A stretch of DNA of 58,502 nucleotides. Source: Planctomyces sp. GTDB lineage: Bacteria; Planctomycetota; Planctomycetia; Planctomycetales; Planctomycetaceae. Every line of letters starts with the position of its first letter. Positions within the stretch are counted from its first letter, which is position 1. Below the pieces are notes generated by a model. It did not search any database and had not been told where the DNA came from. It saw only the letters and a list, made by a program, of their open reading frames with translations. Location of the stretch: positions 1 through 58,502 of the forward strand of contig SXKJ01000354.1 in assembly GCA_005778115.1 (NCBI GenBank), written 5' to 3'. Both the position numbers and the translations under genes were made by a program. Below, piece by piece: positions 34,212 to 42,969 of this stretch.

Positions 34212-34514
34212 GTGGCGACCACATCGTCAGCCGGTCTATTCTGGGTCTATGTGCTCGTCAGCGAGTCGGCCGGCCGTCGTTACATCGGCTAAACCGACGA
34301 CCTCAATCGACGTCTCCACGAGCACAACACACCAGAGCACAACCTGAGAAAAATCACCTCCTCCCGTCATACCGGGCAGTGGAGGCTCATTTACTCGGAA
34401 GAACATGCCACCAGGGCTGCCGCCATGCAGCGAGAGCTTTGGCTCAAATCTGGAGTTGGTCGCGCATGGCTCGATCGCTCAATCGGTAGAGCGAGTCCGC
34501 CGAAAACGGATTAA
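34212..34514 (+). pseudogene. GIY-YIG nuclease (UPF0213-like) with one in-frame stop
   Basis: Reading from GTG 34212 gives FWVYVLVSESAGRRYIG, then TAA (34290-34292), then TDDLNRRLHEHN and, further on, WRLIYSEEHATRAAAMQRE and LWLKSGVGRAWLD. This is a complete small GIY-YIG domain of the UPF0213/YhbQ type: YVL and YIG form the paired beta-strands, R is the catalytic-region arginine and E of YSEE or MQRE falls in the expected acidic region. The stop replaces one residue in YIG-x-TDDL, where Gln (CAA) or Lys (AAA) is usual, so one base change explains it. The frame runs into a rearranged tRNA-Asn copy and ends at a TAA formed by tRNA sequence. Such nucleases cut DNA; a tRNA-linked mobile role is my inference. 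Confidence 0.85.
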
Positions 34515-34549
34515 CCGCTAGGTTCTTGGTTCGAGTCCAAGTCGGGGAG
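34468..34549 (+). other. rearranged tRNA-Asn copy (tRNA pseudogene)
   Basis: The 25-nt segment 34471-34495 matches 34076-34100 of tRNA-Asn with one mismatch, and 34511-34551 matches 34107-34147 with one mismatch. Between them, six bases of the anticodon arm are replaced by 15 bases forming TCCG/CGGA. The acceptor stem no longer pairs at its end, so it is unlikely to be a working tRNA. It overlaps the 3' end of the nuclease reading frame. Confidence 0.85.
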
Positions 34550-34551
34550 CT

Positions 34552-34569
34552 GTGACCGGTTTCGGTCAC
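34552..34569. terminator. small hairpin after tRNA-like copy
   Basis: GTGACCG/CGGTCAC, a 7-bp perfect stem with a four-base loop directly after the tRNA-like copy. Confidence 0.4.
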
Positions 34570-34580
34570 CGTTCACACCA

Positions 34581-34620
34581 AAAACCCTCGGTCGCAAGTT
34601 GTTATGCGGCCGAGGGTTTT
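34581..34620. terminator. intrinsic terminator
   Basis: A 16-bp stem AAAACCCTCGG.CGCA and its complement with an eight-base loop ends in GGGTTTT. It is A-rich on one side and T-rich on the other, so it could stop transcription from both directions. About 200 bp of sequence with no visible gene follows up to deoC. Confidence 0.85.
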
Positions 34621-34826
34621 CGCTTGGTCATCTTCCGATGAGCTACTTCGCGGTGGTATCACAAGCCTCGCGACCGTCCCAGCCGATTGGTTCGCCTGCC
34701 GCTTCTCAAGTGCCACAACTGTTGTATTCACATTGTGATGCGTTGATTTGATCTGGTTTGAGTCCGTCTATTTTGCGATTTTCGTCGCCATTCAAATGAG
34801 ACTATTACGACACCTCAGCACCTTGC

Positions 34827-35609
34827 TTAATATCCACCGGAACCGATTGAGGCTGAGGAGGACGACGCCACGGAGGACTGTTGCCGATGGCGGTAGGTGT
34901 CGAGCATCGCGGCCGTCGCGGTTGCTCCGCAGCGAGTGGCTCCGAGGTCGCGGACTTTGATGAGGCCGTCCAGATCGCGGACGCCTCCGGCAGCTTTCAC
35001 TTGTACTCGCGGCGAGACACTCGCGCGCATCAATGCGAGATCGTGCTCAGTCGTGCCTTTGTAGTTGTACGAACCGTCCGGCTGTTTCACAAAGCCGTAG
35101 CCCGACGAGGTTTTCACCCAATCGGCTCCGGCTTGTTCGCAGATGTGGCACAGACGGCGTTTGAAGTCGTCGCTACTCAAGCCCGCGCCGCCCATCGTCA
35201 GGTAGTCGTTTTCGAAGATCACTTTCACTTTCGCTCCGTGTCGATGTACCTCGTCGCAGACGGCCTGAATGTCGCGTTGCACGTAGTCCCAATCGCCACT
35301 GAGGGCCTTGCCGATGTTGATCACCATGTCGATCTCGGCTGCCCCGTCGCGACAGGCCAGTTCGGTTTCGTAACGCTTCGATTCCGTGCAACTGTTGCCA
35401 TGCGGGAATCCAATCACCGCGCCGACTAGAACACCGCTGCCGCGCAGCAATTCGACCGCTCGTGCGACGAAATACGGTTTGATGCACACCGACGCGACCT
35501 TGTATTCGGCAGCGAGACGACAACCGGCCTCCAGTTCTGCATCGGTCATCGTCGGATGCAGCAGCGAGTGATCGATCATCTTGGCGAGTTCTTCGTAGGT
35601 GTATTGCAT
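34827..35609 (-). CDS. deoC: deoxyribose-phosphate aldolase
   Basis: The protein is 260 residues. The aldolase signature is intact: Schiff-base Lys in WVK166-TSSGYGF, the proton-relay Lys in VK205-AAGGVR, and Asp in EIDMVINIGK. It splits 2-deoxyribose 5-phosphate into glyceraldehyde 3-phosphate and acetaldehyde. GAAGG lies eight bases before the ATG at 35609. The C-terminus is a Ser-rich tail (QQSSVASSSSASIGSGGY), which is unusual. It lies about 100 bp after the ROK kinase on the same strand, separated by an inverted repeat, and may be read with the sugar operon. Confidence 0.96.
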   Translation of the reverse strand: MQYTYEELAKMIDHSLLHPTMTDAELEAGCRLAAEYKVASVCIKPYFVARAVELLRGSGVLVGAVIGFPHGNSCTESKRYETELACRDGAAEIDMVINIGKALSGDWDYVQRDIQAVCDEVHRHGAKVKVIFENDYLTMGGAGLSSDDFKRRLCHICEQAGADWVKTSSGYGFVKQPDGSYNYKGTTEHDLALMRASVSPRVQVKAAGGVRDLDGLIKVRDLGATRCGATATAAMLDTYRHRQQSSVASSSSASIGSGGY

Positions 35610-35643
35610 GCGGTCAGCCTTCAAATGGGAAGTTGTGTGAGAA

Positions 35644-35719
35644 GTGGGATAGGCATCCTGCCTGTCGGCATCGGCAATCTGATCTGGAACATTACTGACC
35701 GGTTGAAAGCCTATCCCAC
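35644..35719. repeat. inverted repeat between ROK kinase and deoC
   Basis: Arms of 11 bp (GTGGGATAGGC and complement) at 35644-35654 and 35709-35719. The right arm contains the TAG stop of the ROK kinase gene. Confidence 0.75.
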
Positions 35720-36691
35720 GGGTGTTTGAGCCAATGCGATCGCTCCCATGAGTCCGGCCGACTCTCCGAGTTGCGAGCGTACGACTTGCACGGCGTCCGT
35801 TGGGAACATCCTGACACGATCGCGGATGACGTCTCGAACCGTCGAAGTCAGCAAGTCGCCCAGTTCTGCAACGCCTCCGCCGAGCACGACCAGATCCGGA
35901 TGGAGCACCGTCACCACGTTCGCTGCCGCAATACCGATCCAGGTCGCTGCTCGCTGCAACGCCTCGCGTACCAGTTCGTCTCCTGCATCCGCCGCATCGA
36001 GCATTTCACGAGGTGTAACTCGATCGCATTGACCTGCGACGAGCTGATGCAATTGCGGAGCAAGTCCCGTTCGCATCAACCGCACACCCTCAGCAATGAT
36101 CGCCGGGCCGCTGGCGAGTGCTTCGAGGCAACCTCGATTTCCGCACCCGCAGCGCGGGCCATCGGCCATCAAAGTCTGATGTCCGAGTTCTCCGGCAGCT
36201 CCGAGTGGACCGAGTCGCAGCTGTCCATCGATCGCGACTCCGCCGCCGACTCCTGTACCAATTGAGAAGAACGCAAGAGTCACCCGAGGCCGATCGCGAC
36301 CATGACCAAACCGCAGTTCGCCGAGCGTCGCCGTGCGAACGTCGTTCAACAACCGCACGGGAGAACCCAGCCGCTCGCCGAGCGTGGCTGCCGCAGGGAC
36401 ATCGCGCCATTGCGTCGGTAAGTTCGGCAGGAACTTCGTGGTCCCAGTCTGCACATCGACGAGCCCCGGCACGCCCATTCCCAGTCCGAGTAACTGCGCC
36501 GGCACCGACTCGTTGGCGATGTTCGAGAGCAGACGTTGAATCAAGTCCGCAATGCGCGCGAGGACGCCGTCCGGTCCCTGATGCGACTCCGTGGGAATCA
36601 CTTCGCGCGCGAGGACTCGACCTGATTCGTCAGCGAGCGCGGCCTTGATCGAAGTTCCGCCGAGATCCACTCCGGCCAGTAGACCTGCCAT
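35711..36691 (-). CDS. ROK-family sugar kinase
   Basis: The protein is 326 residues. LAGVDLGGTSIKAAL is the ATP-binding phosphate-1 loop, GMGVPGLVD and IGTGVGGGVAIDGQL follow, ELGHQT is the sugar-binding region, and CGCGNRGCLEALAS is the ROK zinc-binding cysteine motif. These fit glucokinase/hexokinase-type ROK enzymes phosphorylating glucose or an amino sugar. The ATG shares its A with the TGA of the upstream oxidoreductase gene (TGATG), and GAGGA lies nine bases upstream, so translation is probably coupled. Its last codons and stop fall in an inverted repeat. Confidence 0.93.
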   Translation of the reverse strand: MAGLLAGVDLGGTSIKAALADESGRVLAREVIPTESHQGPDGVLARIADLIQRLLSNIANESVPAQLLGLGMGVPGLVDVQTGTTKFLPNLPTQWRDVPAAATLGERLGSPVRLLNDVRTATLGELRFGHGRDRPRVTLAFFSIGTGVGGGVAIDGQLRLGPLGAAGELGHQTLMADGPRCGCGNRGCLEALASGPAIIAEGVRLMRTGLAPQLHQLVAGQCDRVTPREMLDAADAGDELVREALQRAATWIGIAAANVVTVLHPDLVVLGGGVAELGDLLTSTVRDVIRDRVRMFPTDAVQVVRSQLGESAGLMGAIALAQTPVG

Positions 36692-37860
36692 CAGCAACTT
36701 TCCTCGATCGAGACCCAGCGCCGTTCGCGGTGGCTGCGCAGCGCGGCCTCGCACAGCAGAATTTCGCGATGGCCATCGGCGAACGTCGGAAATGGTGACG
36801 GAGCTGAGAAGTCACCGGCGGCGATATAGCCGTAGAAGCTGCGGAAGAGTTGCTTAAACGTGTCGGGAAAGCCCTCGTTGTGCCCACCGGGATAGCTGGT
36901 GATGCCACGCGCCGATTCGTGCAGCAGCGACGGATCTCGAATCAGCGTCTCGTTCGCGCGGTCGCGGTGCCCGATCCAGAGTTCGTTGGGCGACTCGCTG
37001 TTCCAGGCCAGCGACTGCTTCGCGCCGGCGATCTCAAATCGCAGACAGTTCTTTCGACCCGCCGTCGTCTGCGAGACCCACAAGCTGCCGTTCGCTCCGT
37101 TCGCGAATCGCAGCATGACGGAGCCGCAGTCGTCCGTGTCGATCGGCACAGGCTCCGACTCAACGCGCGGACTGCCTGGTCCAGAGAACGCCTCAGCGCC
37201 GCCGCTCGGCTGCTGCCGCTTGGCATGGATCGTGCGCAGGTCAGCACACACCTCGACGATCTGCTGCCCGGTGATGAACTGCACCAGATCGAGCCAATGC
37301 GTGCCGATGTCGGCGACCGCCCGCAGTTCGCCGCCGTCCTCGGCTAGCACACGCCAGTTGAAATCGGTCTTGAACAGCAACCAGTCCTGGACGTACGAGC
37401 CGACGACATGCAACACGTCACCGATTGAGTCGCCTCTGACGCGCGTGGCTGCTTCGTGGCAGAGCGGATAGAAGCGGATGTTGTACGCGACCCCCGCCGC
37501 ACAGCCGCTCTCCCGTGCGAGCCGCACCAGTTCCGTAGACTCGGCGGATGTCATCGCGAGCGGCTTCTCGCACAGCACATGCTTGCCGGCACGCAACGCG
37601 GCAGCGGCCTGTTTGAAATGGAATCGGTTGGGCGTCGTGAGATGCACGGCCGAGATCGAGTCGTCCCGGAGCAGTTCGTCAAACGACTCATAGCCACGCG
37701 GCAGCCCCAGTCGCTCGGCGGCTGCCTTCGACTTATCCGGTGATGAACCGACGATGCCGGCGACTGTCACACCAGCTCGCCGCAGGCCCTCGACATGGAC
37801 GGGACCAATAAACCCGGTGCCAACCACCGCAGCTGAGAGACTCTCGATTCGTGAACTCAT
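36691..37860 (-). CDS. Gfo/Idh/MocA-family oxidoreductase
   Basis: The protein is 389 residues. The N-terminal NAD(P)-binding Rossmann part shows [21 protein letters not shown] and [15 protein letters not shown] with the EKP motif. The C-terminal GFO/IDH/MocA alpha/beta domain contains [15 protein letters not shown]. No signal peptide is present, unlike many planctomycete paralogues, so it is cytoplasmic. Substrates of the family are sugars, inositols and related alcohols. The start ATG overlaps the GntR stop as ATGA, and the stop overlaps the next gene, so it is the middle gene of a three-gene coupled operon. Confidence 0.94.
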   Translation of the reverse strand: MSSRIESLSAAVVGTGFIGPVHVEGLRRAGVTVAGIVGSSPDKSKAAAERLGLPRGYESFDELLRDDSISAVHLTTPNRFHFKQAAAALRAGKHVLCEKPLAMTSAESTELVRLARESGCAAGVAYNIRFYPLCHEAATRVRGDSIGDVLHVVGSYVQDWLLFKTDFNWRVLAEDGGELRAVADIGTHWLDLVQFITGQQIVEVCADLRTIHAKRQQPSGGAEAFSGPGSPRVESEPVPIDTDDCGSVMLRFANGANGSLWVSQTTAGRKNCLRFEIAGAKQSLAWNSESPNELWIGHRDRANETLIRDPSLLHESARGITSYPGGHNEGFPDTFKQLFRSFYGYIAAGDFSAPSPFPTFADGHREILLCEAALRSHRERRWVSIEESC

Positions 37861-38621
37861 CGTAGTTTGCCGCGTGCGGGGGTGGCGGACTGGATCGGGC
37901 CGAGGCGGCTGTGGAACTCGTACTGGTCGCCTCGGTAGAGCGTGCGCTCCCACCACAGCGGCGAGTCGTCTTCGAGATAGCCGATCGAGACTACTTCTAA
38001 CGCCGGTGACTTGGCTGTGGTCTGAAGGTATTTGGCTTCGCTGGACGACAGTAGGACGGCTCGAATGACTTCGTTCGCGCCGCCGATTTTGAGGCCGTGC
38101 GTCTCGGTCCAAGTGCGGTACAGCGAGCCTTCCGCCTGCGACTTCGTCAGCTTGGGGCAGTGACGCTGCACGACGTAGCGGTGCTCCAGAATCACCGGCA
38201 CGCCGTCCGCAAGGCGGATGCGATCCAGTTCCCATAACTCGTCGGATGGCTCGACAGCTAAGGCGGCGTGTAATGATTCATCCACTTCGGCGGCAGTCAG
38301 CTTGCCGAAGGTGAGCAGTTCGGTGCTCGGCTTCTTTCCGGCGGCGCGAGCCTTCTCGGTAAAGCTCACCAGCGAGCGGACGTCGTAGTCGATCACATCG
38401 CGACGGACGAAAGTGCCGAGTCCCTTGCGGAACTCCAGAAAGCCTTCGGAGACGAGACTCGCGAGCGATTTGTTGGCGGTGGCTCGGCTGACTTGAAACT
38501 TCTCGGCGACTTCACGCTCGGTGAGGAATTGGTCCCCCGAGCGATACTCCGTTGCGAGAGCAGAACGCAGTCGCTGATTGAGCTGTTGATAGACCGGACT
38601 GCGGACGAGCGACGTATCCAT
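37857..38621 (-). CDS. GntR/UTRA transcriptional regulator
   Basis: The protein is 254 residues. An N-terminal winged helix ([37 protein letters not shown]) is followed by a UTRA effector domain ([46 protein letters not shown]) of the HutC/FadR-like GntR subfamily. UTRA domains bind small ligands such as sugar phosphates. As first gene of the coupled operon with the MocA-type oxidoreductase and ROK kinase it is expected to control that operon; its operator probably lies in 38622-38711. Confidence 0.95.
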   Translation of the reverse strand: MDTSLVRSPVYQQLNQRLRSALATEYRSGDQFLTEREVAEKFQVSRATANKSLASLVSEGFLEFRKGLGTFVRRDVIDYDVRSLVSFTEKARAAGKKPSTELLTFGKLTAAEVDESLHAALAVEPSDELWELDRIRLADGVPVILEHRYVVQRHCPKLTKSQAEGSLYRTWTETHGLKIGGANEVIRAVLLSSSEAKYLQTTAKSPALEVVSIGYLEDDSPLWWERTLYRGDQYEFHSRLGPIQSATPARGKLR

Positions 38622-38711
38622 GCTGGTGACGTTTCCTGTGGGGCTTGATGCGGTGGCTTAGCCACAGTAGCCTAGTGCGATGGAATTGGCAAGGCGGCCG
38701 TCTCAACGCCC

Positions 38712-38815
38712 GATAGTCGCCTTTCGCTCCGCGAAAGGATGCTACTGCCAAGACGGTCTCCATCATGAAATCCGTTGGGACTAAGCGTCCTTTCGCGGAG
38801 CGAAAGGCGACTATC
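38712..38815. repeat. perfect inverted repeat upstream of GntR gene
   Basis: Perfect 28-bp arms at 38712-38739 and 38788-38815 begin GATAGTCGCCTTTCGC. Each arm contains CTTTCGC/GCGAAAG, so it can form nested hairpins. It lies between divergent genes. Confidence 0.95.
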
Positions 38816-38838
38816 CCCTATCCCACGAGGAGCAACTC

Positions 38839-39783
38839 ATGAGTCAGCAAGTTTGGTTCGCATTCATCGTGCTGCTCGGCGTGCAGCAGGCGGCGCGGGC
38901 GTTGGAGATTCCGTTACATCCCGCCGAGGCAAAGATCGTTGAGCAGATCATCGCCGTTGAAGGGCATGCGGTCGAAGTGGCCGAAGTGCCGGGATGGGCT
39001 AAGGGCGGCGTCGTCAATCGGCTCAAGGAGTTCGGGATCGAGACTGCCAGCCTGAAGTCCTGGGGCGTGCGGGACAAGGAGAGGAACGCGGTGTCGTTCA
39101 GTTGTATTTACGACTCGAACGGTCGCACGCTGGCGCTGACCGGCAACGGCCCTTGGCTGCGAGATGAGAGTCTCCGTGCTCTGAAGGGGATGCCGGAACT
39201 GCGGATCATCCGCTTCGATCACAACGGCTTTTTGAGGAATCATCCGATGTCGCCGCTCTACAGCGGTAGAGGATTCGATGCGTTGTTGGACTCGAAGCTG
39301 GTCGACATCAAATTGACGCTCGGCATCAACGATGCGGGCATGGAGCAAGCGGCCAAGATCAAGGGGCTCAAGTCCTTCACGGTGGTGCATTCGCAAGTGA
39401 CCGAGGCCGGAGTGAAATTCTTCGAAGGCCATTCAACGCTGGAGTCATTCTCGGTCGCCGAGATGGGCAATGTCTCGCAGGCGGCTTTGGCGTCCGTTGC
39501 GAAGATGCCCAAGGTGGAGCATGTCGGCCTTCATGAAGCGTTCGTCACCTACGAAGGCGGGTTCAAGCATCTGCTGCCGATGAAAGGCCGGCTCAAGACG
39601 CTCGACCTCTCGATGAGCCTCATCAACGCCGGCGATCTGGAGCTTGTGCGGGCCGATCATCCCGACGAGTTTGTGAGTTTTTCACAATTCAATGAACTCG
39701 ATTCGACATCACATGAAATCGACCTCGTAGGAATGCTTCACGGCTGGCTAGAAGTTCGATTTGAGTTGAGTTTGTGGGCATAG
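38839..39783 (+). CDS. secreted leucine-rich-repeat-like protein
   Basis: The protein is 314 residues with a signal peptide ending near residue 22. Repeated segments of about 24 residues, such as LRALKGMPELRIIRFDHNGF, KIKGLKSFTVVHSQVTEAG and VAKMPKVEHVGLHEAFVT, have the spacing of degenerate leucine-rich repeats common in planctomycete secreted proteins. Function is unknown, probably binding. GAGGAG lies upstream of the ATG. An inverted repeat begins three bases after the stop. Confidence 0.7.
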   Translation: MSQQVWFAFIVLLGVQQAARALEIPLHPAEAKIVEQIIAVEGHAVEVAEVPGWAKGGVVNRLKEFGIETASLKSWGVRDKERNAVSFSCIYDSNGRTLALTGNGPWLRDESLRALKGMPELRIIRFDHNGFLRNHPMSPLYSGRGFDALLDSKLVDIKLTLGINDAGMEQAAKIKGLKSFTVVHSQVTEAGVKFFEGHSTLESFSVAEMGNVSQAALASVAKMPKVEHVGLHEAFVTYEGGFKHLLPMKGRLKTLDLSMSLINAGDLELVRADHPDEFVSFSQFNELDSTSHEIDLVGMLHGWLEVRFELSLWA

Positions 39784-39785
39784 GC

Positions 39786-39868
39786 GGCACGTCCCTGACC
39801 ATCGGGAAGGGCGTGGTTTTCCGTGTCGATCGCGATTCCCACGTCCTTCCCGATGGTCAGGACGTGCC
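39786..39868. repeat. inverted repeat
   Basis: Long imperfect arms of about 30 bp, GGCACGTCC.TGACCATCGG and complement, with one indel and one mismatch, between the LRR-like gene and the DUF1501 gene. Confidence 0.9.
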
Positions 39869-39993
39869 ACCCAATTTTACAAATTGGCCAGCCGTGAGGA
39901 TTGCTCAGGATCGACGAGTGAAATCGTCGTCCATAAAAAGTGTTGAAACGAAAAGCTCACAAGCTTTTCGGGTGAGTGGTTTTGGAGAATCCC

Positions 39994-41397
39994 ATGAACG
40001 ATCGAATGATGTTTGATCCGAATCGCCGCGGCGTGCTGCGTTCCCTGATCGGCGGTTCGATGCTGCTGCCGGGGATCGTCTCGCAATTGCTTTCGGAAGA
40101 CGCCGCGCCCGATCCGCTCGCACCGAAGCCGACACATTTCCCGCCTAAGGCCAAGCGGGTCATCTTCCTCTTCATGAGCGGAGGAGTTTCGCATGTGGAC
40201 TCGTGGGACCATAAACCAAAACTCTTCGCGGACGCGGGGAAGACTGTGCCGGTCAATGAGTTTCAGGGACGCAAGGGGGACTACAAGATGTTCCTCAAGC
40301 GGCCGCAGTGGGAGTTCGCTCCGCAAGGCCAGTGCGGCACGCAAGTCAGCTCGCTGTTCCCGCACATGGCCGAGTGTGTTGATGACCTGTGCATGATCCG
40401 CTCGATGAAGTCGGATCACACGAATCACTACGAGGCGACGCTCGGCATCCACACTGGATCGTTCACGTTCGCGCGGCCGAGCATCGGTTCGTGGGTCAGC
40501 TACGGACTGGGTACGGTGAATCGCAACTTGCCGTCGTTCGTCGTGATCGCTCCGCAGTCGCCGTATGCGGGAGGCCAAGTCTGGGGCAGCGACTTCCTGC
40601 CGGGTGCGCATCAAGGGACGCTCGTGGTGCCTGGTCCGGAGCCGGTCGCGAACATCCAGCGCCGCGCCGCCAGCAGTCGTTTGCAGGAGATTGAGCTTGG
40701 CGCGATGGCCAAGATGAATCGCCGCCATCTTGCATCGCGCGCTGACGACCCGCTGCTCACCGCGCGGATCAAATCGTTCGAGACCGCCTTCGGAATGCAG
40801 GCCGAGATGCCCGAAGTCTTCGATCTCTCGAAAGAGACGGACGCCACGCTAAAGCTCTATGGATTGGAACGAGGCAGCACCAAAGGTTTTGCTTGGCAAT
40901 GCCTCGTCGCCCGCCGGCTCGCCGAACATGGTGTGCGGTTTGTCGAACTGATCGACGTCGGATCGTCGAGCAATTGGGACGCACACGGCGACATGCTGAC
41001 TCACGCTCCGCTGGCGAAAAACATCGACCAACCGATTGCCGGCCTGCTGCGCGATCTGAAACAGCGTGGTCTGTTGGAAGACACGCTCGTCGTCTGGACA
41101 ACCGAGTTCGGTCGCACGCCGTTCAACGCCGCCGCTGGTGCCGCCGGCCGCGAACATCATCACTGGGTCTTCTCCTCCTGGCTGGCCGGAGCGGGGGTAA
41201 AGCCCGGCATCACCTACGGCGAATCAGATGAATACGGCATCGAAGTCGGTCGCGATCCTGTTCACGTTCATGACTTCCACGCCACGATCCTGCACCTGAT
41301 GGGTCTCGACCACGAACGGCTCACCTACCGTCACACCGGTCGCGATTACCGGCTGACCGACGTGCATGGCAACGTCGTGAAGTCGATCCTGGCTTGA
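39994..41397 (+). CDS. DUF1501 secreted protein, unpaired
   Basis: The protein is 467 residues with a twin-arginine-like PNRRGVLR start and hydrophobic segment. Family landmarks are KRVIFLFMSGGVSHVDSWDH, RLAEHGVRFVELID, VWTTEFGRT and EHHHWVFSSWLAGAGV; the usual RDHH is REHH here. GGAG lies eight bases before the ATG at 39994. Unlike the other copies, no PSD1-type gene is adjacent; the upstream neighbour is an LRR-like protein and the downstream one a convergent sialidase-like gene. Confidence 0.93.
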   Translation: MNDRMMFDPNRRGVLRSLIGGSMLLPGIVSQLLSEDAAPDPLAPKPTHFPPKAKRVIFLFMSGGVSHVDSWDHKPKLFADAGKTVPVNEFQGRKGDYKMFLKRPQWEFAPQGQCGTQVSSLFPHMAECVDDLCMIRSMKSDHTNHYEATLGIHTGSFTFARPSIGSWVSYGLGTVNRNLPSFVVIAPQSPYAGGQVWGSDFLPGAHQGTLVVPGPEPVANIQRRAASSRLQEIELGAMAKMNRRHLASRADDPLLTARIKSFETAFGMQAEMPEVFDLSKETDATLKLYGLERGSTKGFAWQCLVARRLAEHGVRFVELIDVGSSSNWDAHGDMLTHAPLAKNIDQPIAGLLRDLKQRGLLEDTLVVWTTEFGRTPFNAAAGAAGREHHHWVFSSWLAGAGVKPGITYGESDEYGIEVGRDPVHVHDFHATILHLMGLDHERLTYRHTGRDYRLTDVHGNVVKSILA

Positions 41398-41423
41398 TCG
41401 CACATTCTACGAACGAACTGCCA

Positions 41424-41488
41424 ATCAGCCGCAGGGCGCTCGCCCCGGTTCGGATGACACTAGCCGGGGCGAGCGCCTTGCGGCTGAT
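41424..41488. repeat. inverted repeat between convergent genes
   Basis: Arms of 25 bp at 41424-41448 and 41464-41488 (ATCAGCCGCA.GGCGCTCGCC) have one mismatch. A related element lies at 47861-47919. Confidence 0.92.
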
Positions 41489-41513
41489 AGAGAAGTTTGC
41501 GTGACCGCGATTC

Positions 41514-42674
41514 TTATGGCAGATTCCAGCGAACAACTTCTACGTGGGACTTCCCGTCTTCACCTCGGTACGAATACGACGTGACGAGTGTGCCGTCGTC
41601 GAGTTGCACGGTCGGCCCGAATCCTCCCTCTTGAGGTTGGCCGACGGGAGTCTTCGTATCCAGCAGGATGCGATCGTGAGCGAAGTCGAATTCAAATCCG
41701 TCATCGGTCTCGCTGCCGACAATCGCTCGCACACCCAGCGGTGGTTTGAGATCGCGGACCGTAAAGGTCAGCAATAGTCGTTTGTTGTGCAGCCGCAACA
41801 GCGACAGATACATCTCGCCGTAGTCACCGAAGTCGCGAATGCGGTCGAAGGTTTTTCCGCCATCGGCTGACGAGAACAGAATGAAGTGGTCGGCCTGGTC
41901 ATTGCCCGCTTTGATGGGACGGTCCTTGATCGGCAGTTCGTTGCTATCAACACGGACCAGCGCCCAGACCTTGCCAGATCGAGCCTGCCACAACCACGTC
42001 TCGCCGCCGAAGAAGCCGTACTGGCTTTTGAAGTCGCGCGGCTCGCAGCGCGGTGACTTGGCCCAAGTTTGGCCGCCGTCGGTCGATCGCCAAACGAAAT
42101 ACGGGCCATCTCCGCCGTCGTAGTCGACCCCCAGCAGCAGCGAGCCATCGGCCAATTCCAGCACGTTGCGTGTGGTGTGATTGCTAGCCTTCGGCTTGAG
42201 TTGCTCCGATTCGATCCGTGTCGATTGCCAGGTTCGGCCGCCGTCGGTCGAACGATGCAGGAAGCCAGTCGTGTAGCCCCACTCGTTCCGCACATCGTTG
42301 GCCAGCAGGTGACCGGTGAGGAAGACCGTGCCGTTCTTGAGCACCGTCAGATACGGCTCGCGGCCAAGCAGGCCGAGCGGCTGCGGTCCGTTCCACGTTC
42401 GGCCGCCATCCGACGAGCGAAACAACAAAGTCTGTTCGAGAACCTTGTTCCCCTCTCGCTTGTGCTGATGAAACGCGGTCAGCAGCAGCTCACCGTTGGC
42501 CAACTTCGCAAGGCACGGCTTGTAGTCGTCTGCTTCGCCGAGTCGGATTCGTTCACAGTTGAGCTTGTCCGTCGTCAGCGATTTGCGATTCTCAACGGTG
42601 ATGTCGTGACTCACGGCCAGTGAAGACAGGGCGAACGTCACCATTACCACGCACGACTGTCTTATCGGTCGCAT
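41514..42674 (-). CDS. secreted sialidase-like BNR-repeat protein
   Basis: The protein is 386 residues with an N-terminal signal segment. Four Asp-box/BNR motifs are visible: SSDGGRTW, STDGGRTW, STDGGQTW and SADGGKTF, spaced as in six-bladed sialidase propellers. Exo-alpha-sialidases cleave terminal sialic acids, but many BNR proteins have other glycan substrates, and the catalytic Arg triad was not verified. The start at 42674 has AGGAG nine bases upstream. It diverges from the second PSD1-type gene. Confidence 0.85.
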   Translation of the reverse strand: MRPIRQSCVVMVTFALSSLAVSHDITVENRKSLTTDKLNCERIRLGEADDYKPCLAKLANGELLLTAFHQHKREGNKVLEQTLLFRSSDGGRTWNGPQPLGLLGREPYLTVLKNGTVFLTGHLLANDVRNEWGYTTGFLHRSTDGGRTWQSTRIESEQLKPKASNHTTRNVLELADGSLLLGVDYDGGDGPYFVWRSTDGGQTWAKSPRCEPRDFKSQYGFFGGETWLWQARSGKVWALVRVDSNELPIKDRPIKAGNDQADHFILFSSADGGKTFDRIRDFGDYGEMYLSLLRLHNKRLLLTFTVRDLKPPLGVRAIVGSETDDGFEFDFAHDRILLDTKTPVGQPQEGGFGPTVQLDDGTLVTSYSYRGEDGKSHVEVVRWNLP

Positions 42675-42771
42675 GTTTTTCGTCTCCTGGTTTTGACATC
42701 GAGATTGTCGTATCACTCCTCGCGACAAGCCGTTGTTACCGGGGCGGGCATCGAACAGGATACCAACTGGA

Positions 42772-42969
42772 ATGATCGAGCGCCGGCTCCGTCAAATGTC
42801 TGGAGAAATGTTGGCGATGATGAAGTTCCTGTCCTGGACGACTCCGCGAATCGTGGTATGGGCCTGGCTTGGCGGGCCCTGCTGGTTGGCGAGTCTCACG
42901 GCGGACGATGCAGGGCAAGCCGCGGCTTCGTTGGGAAGAATTACGCAGTTCTCATTGCGTGATGCTTAA
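42772..42969 (+). pseudogene. small open frame, possible truncated redoxin-type protein
   Basis: The 65-residue frame has a hydrophobic N-terminal part (RIVVWAWLGGPCWLASL) and ends LGRITQFSLRDA. The next codons after the TAA read GTTHTRKSL in the same frame, reminiscent of the FxLRDA-xGK-HxL start of secreted thioredoxin/AhpC-type proteins. It may be the decayed 5' end of such a gene or chance. The remaining 77 bp to the PSD1 gene hold only its ribosome site. Confidence 0.3.

Noticed and set aside
34468-34549. functional second tRNA (loop would read GAA, Phe)
   Set aside because: The position before the anticodon is C instead of T, the acceptor end is mispaired and an extra 13 or so bases remain, so it is better read as a rearranged tRNA-Asn copy.
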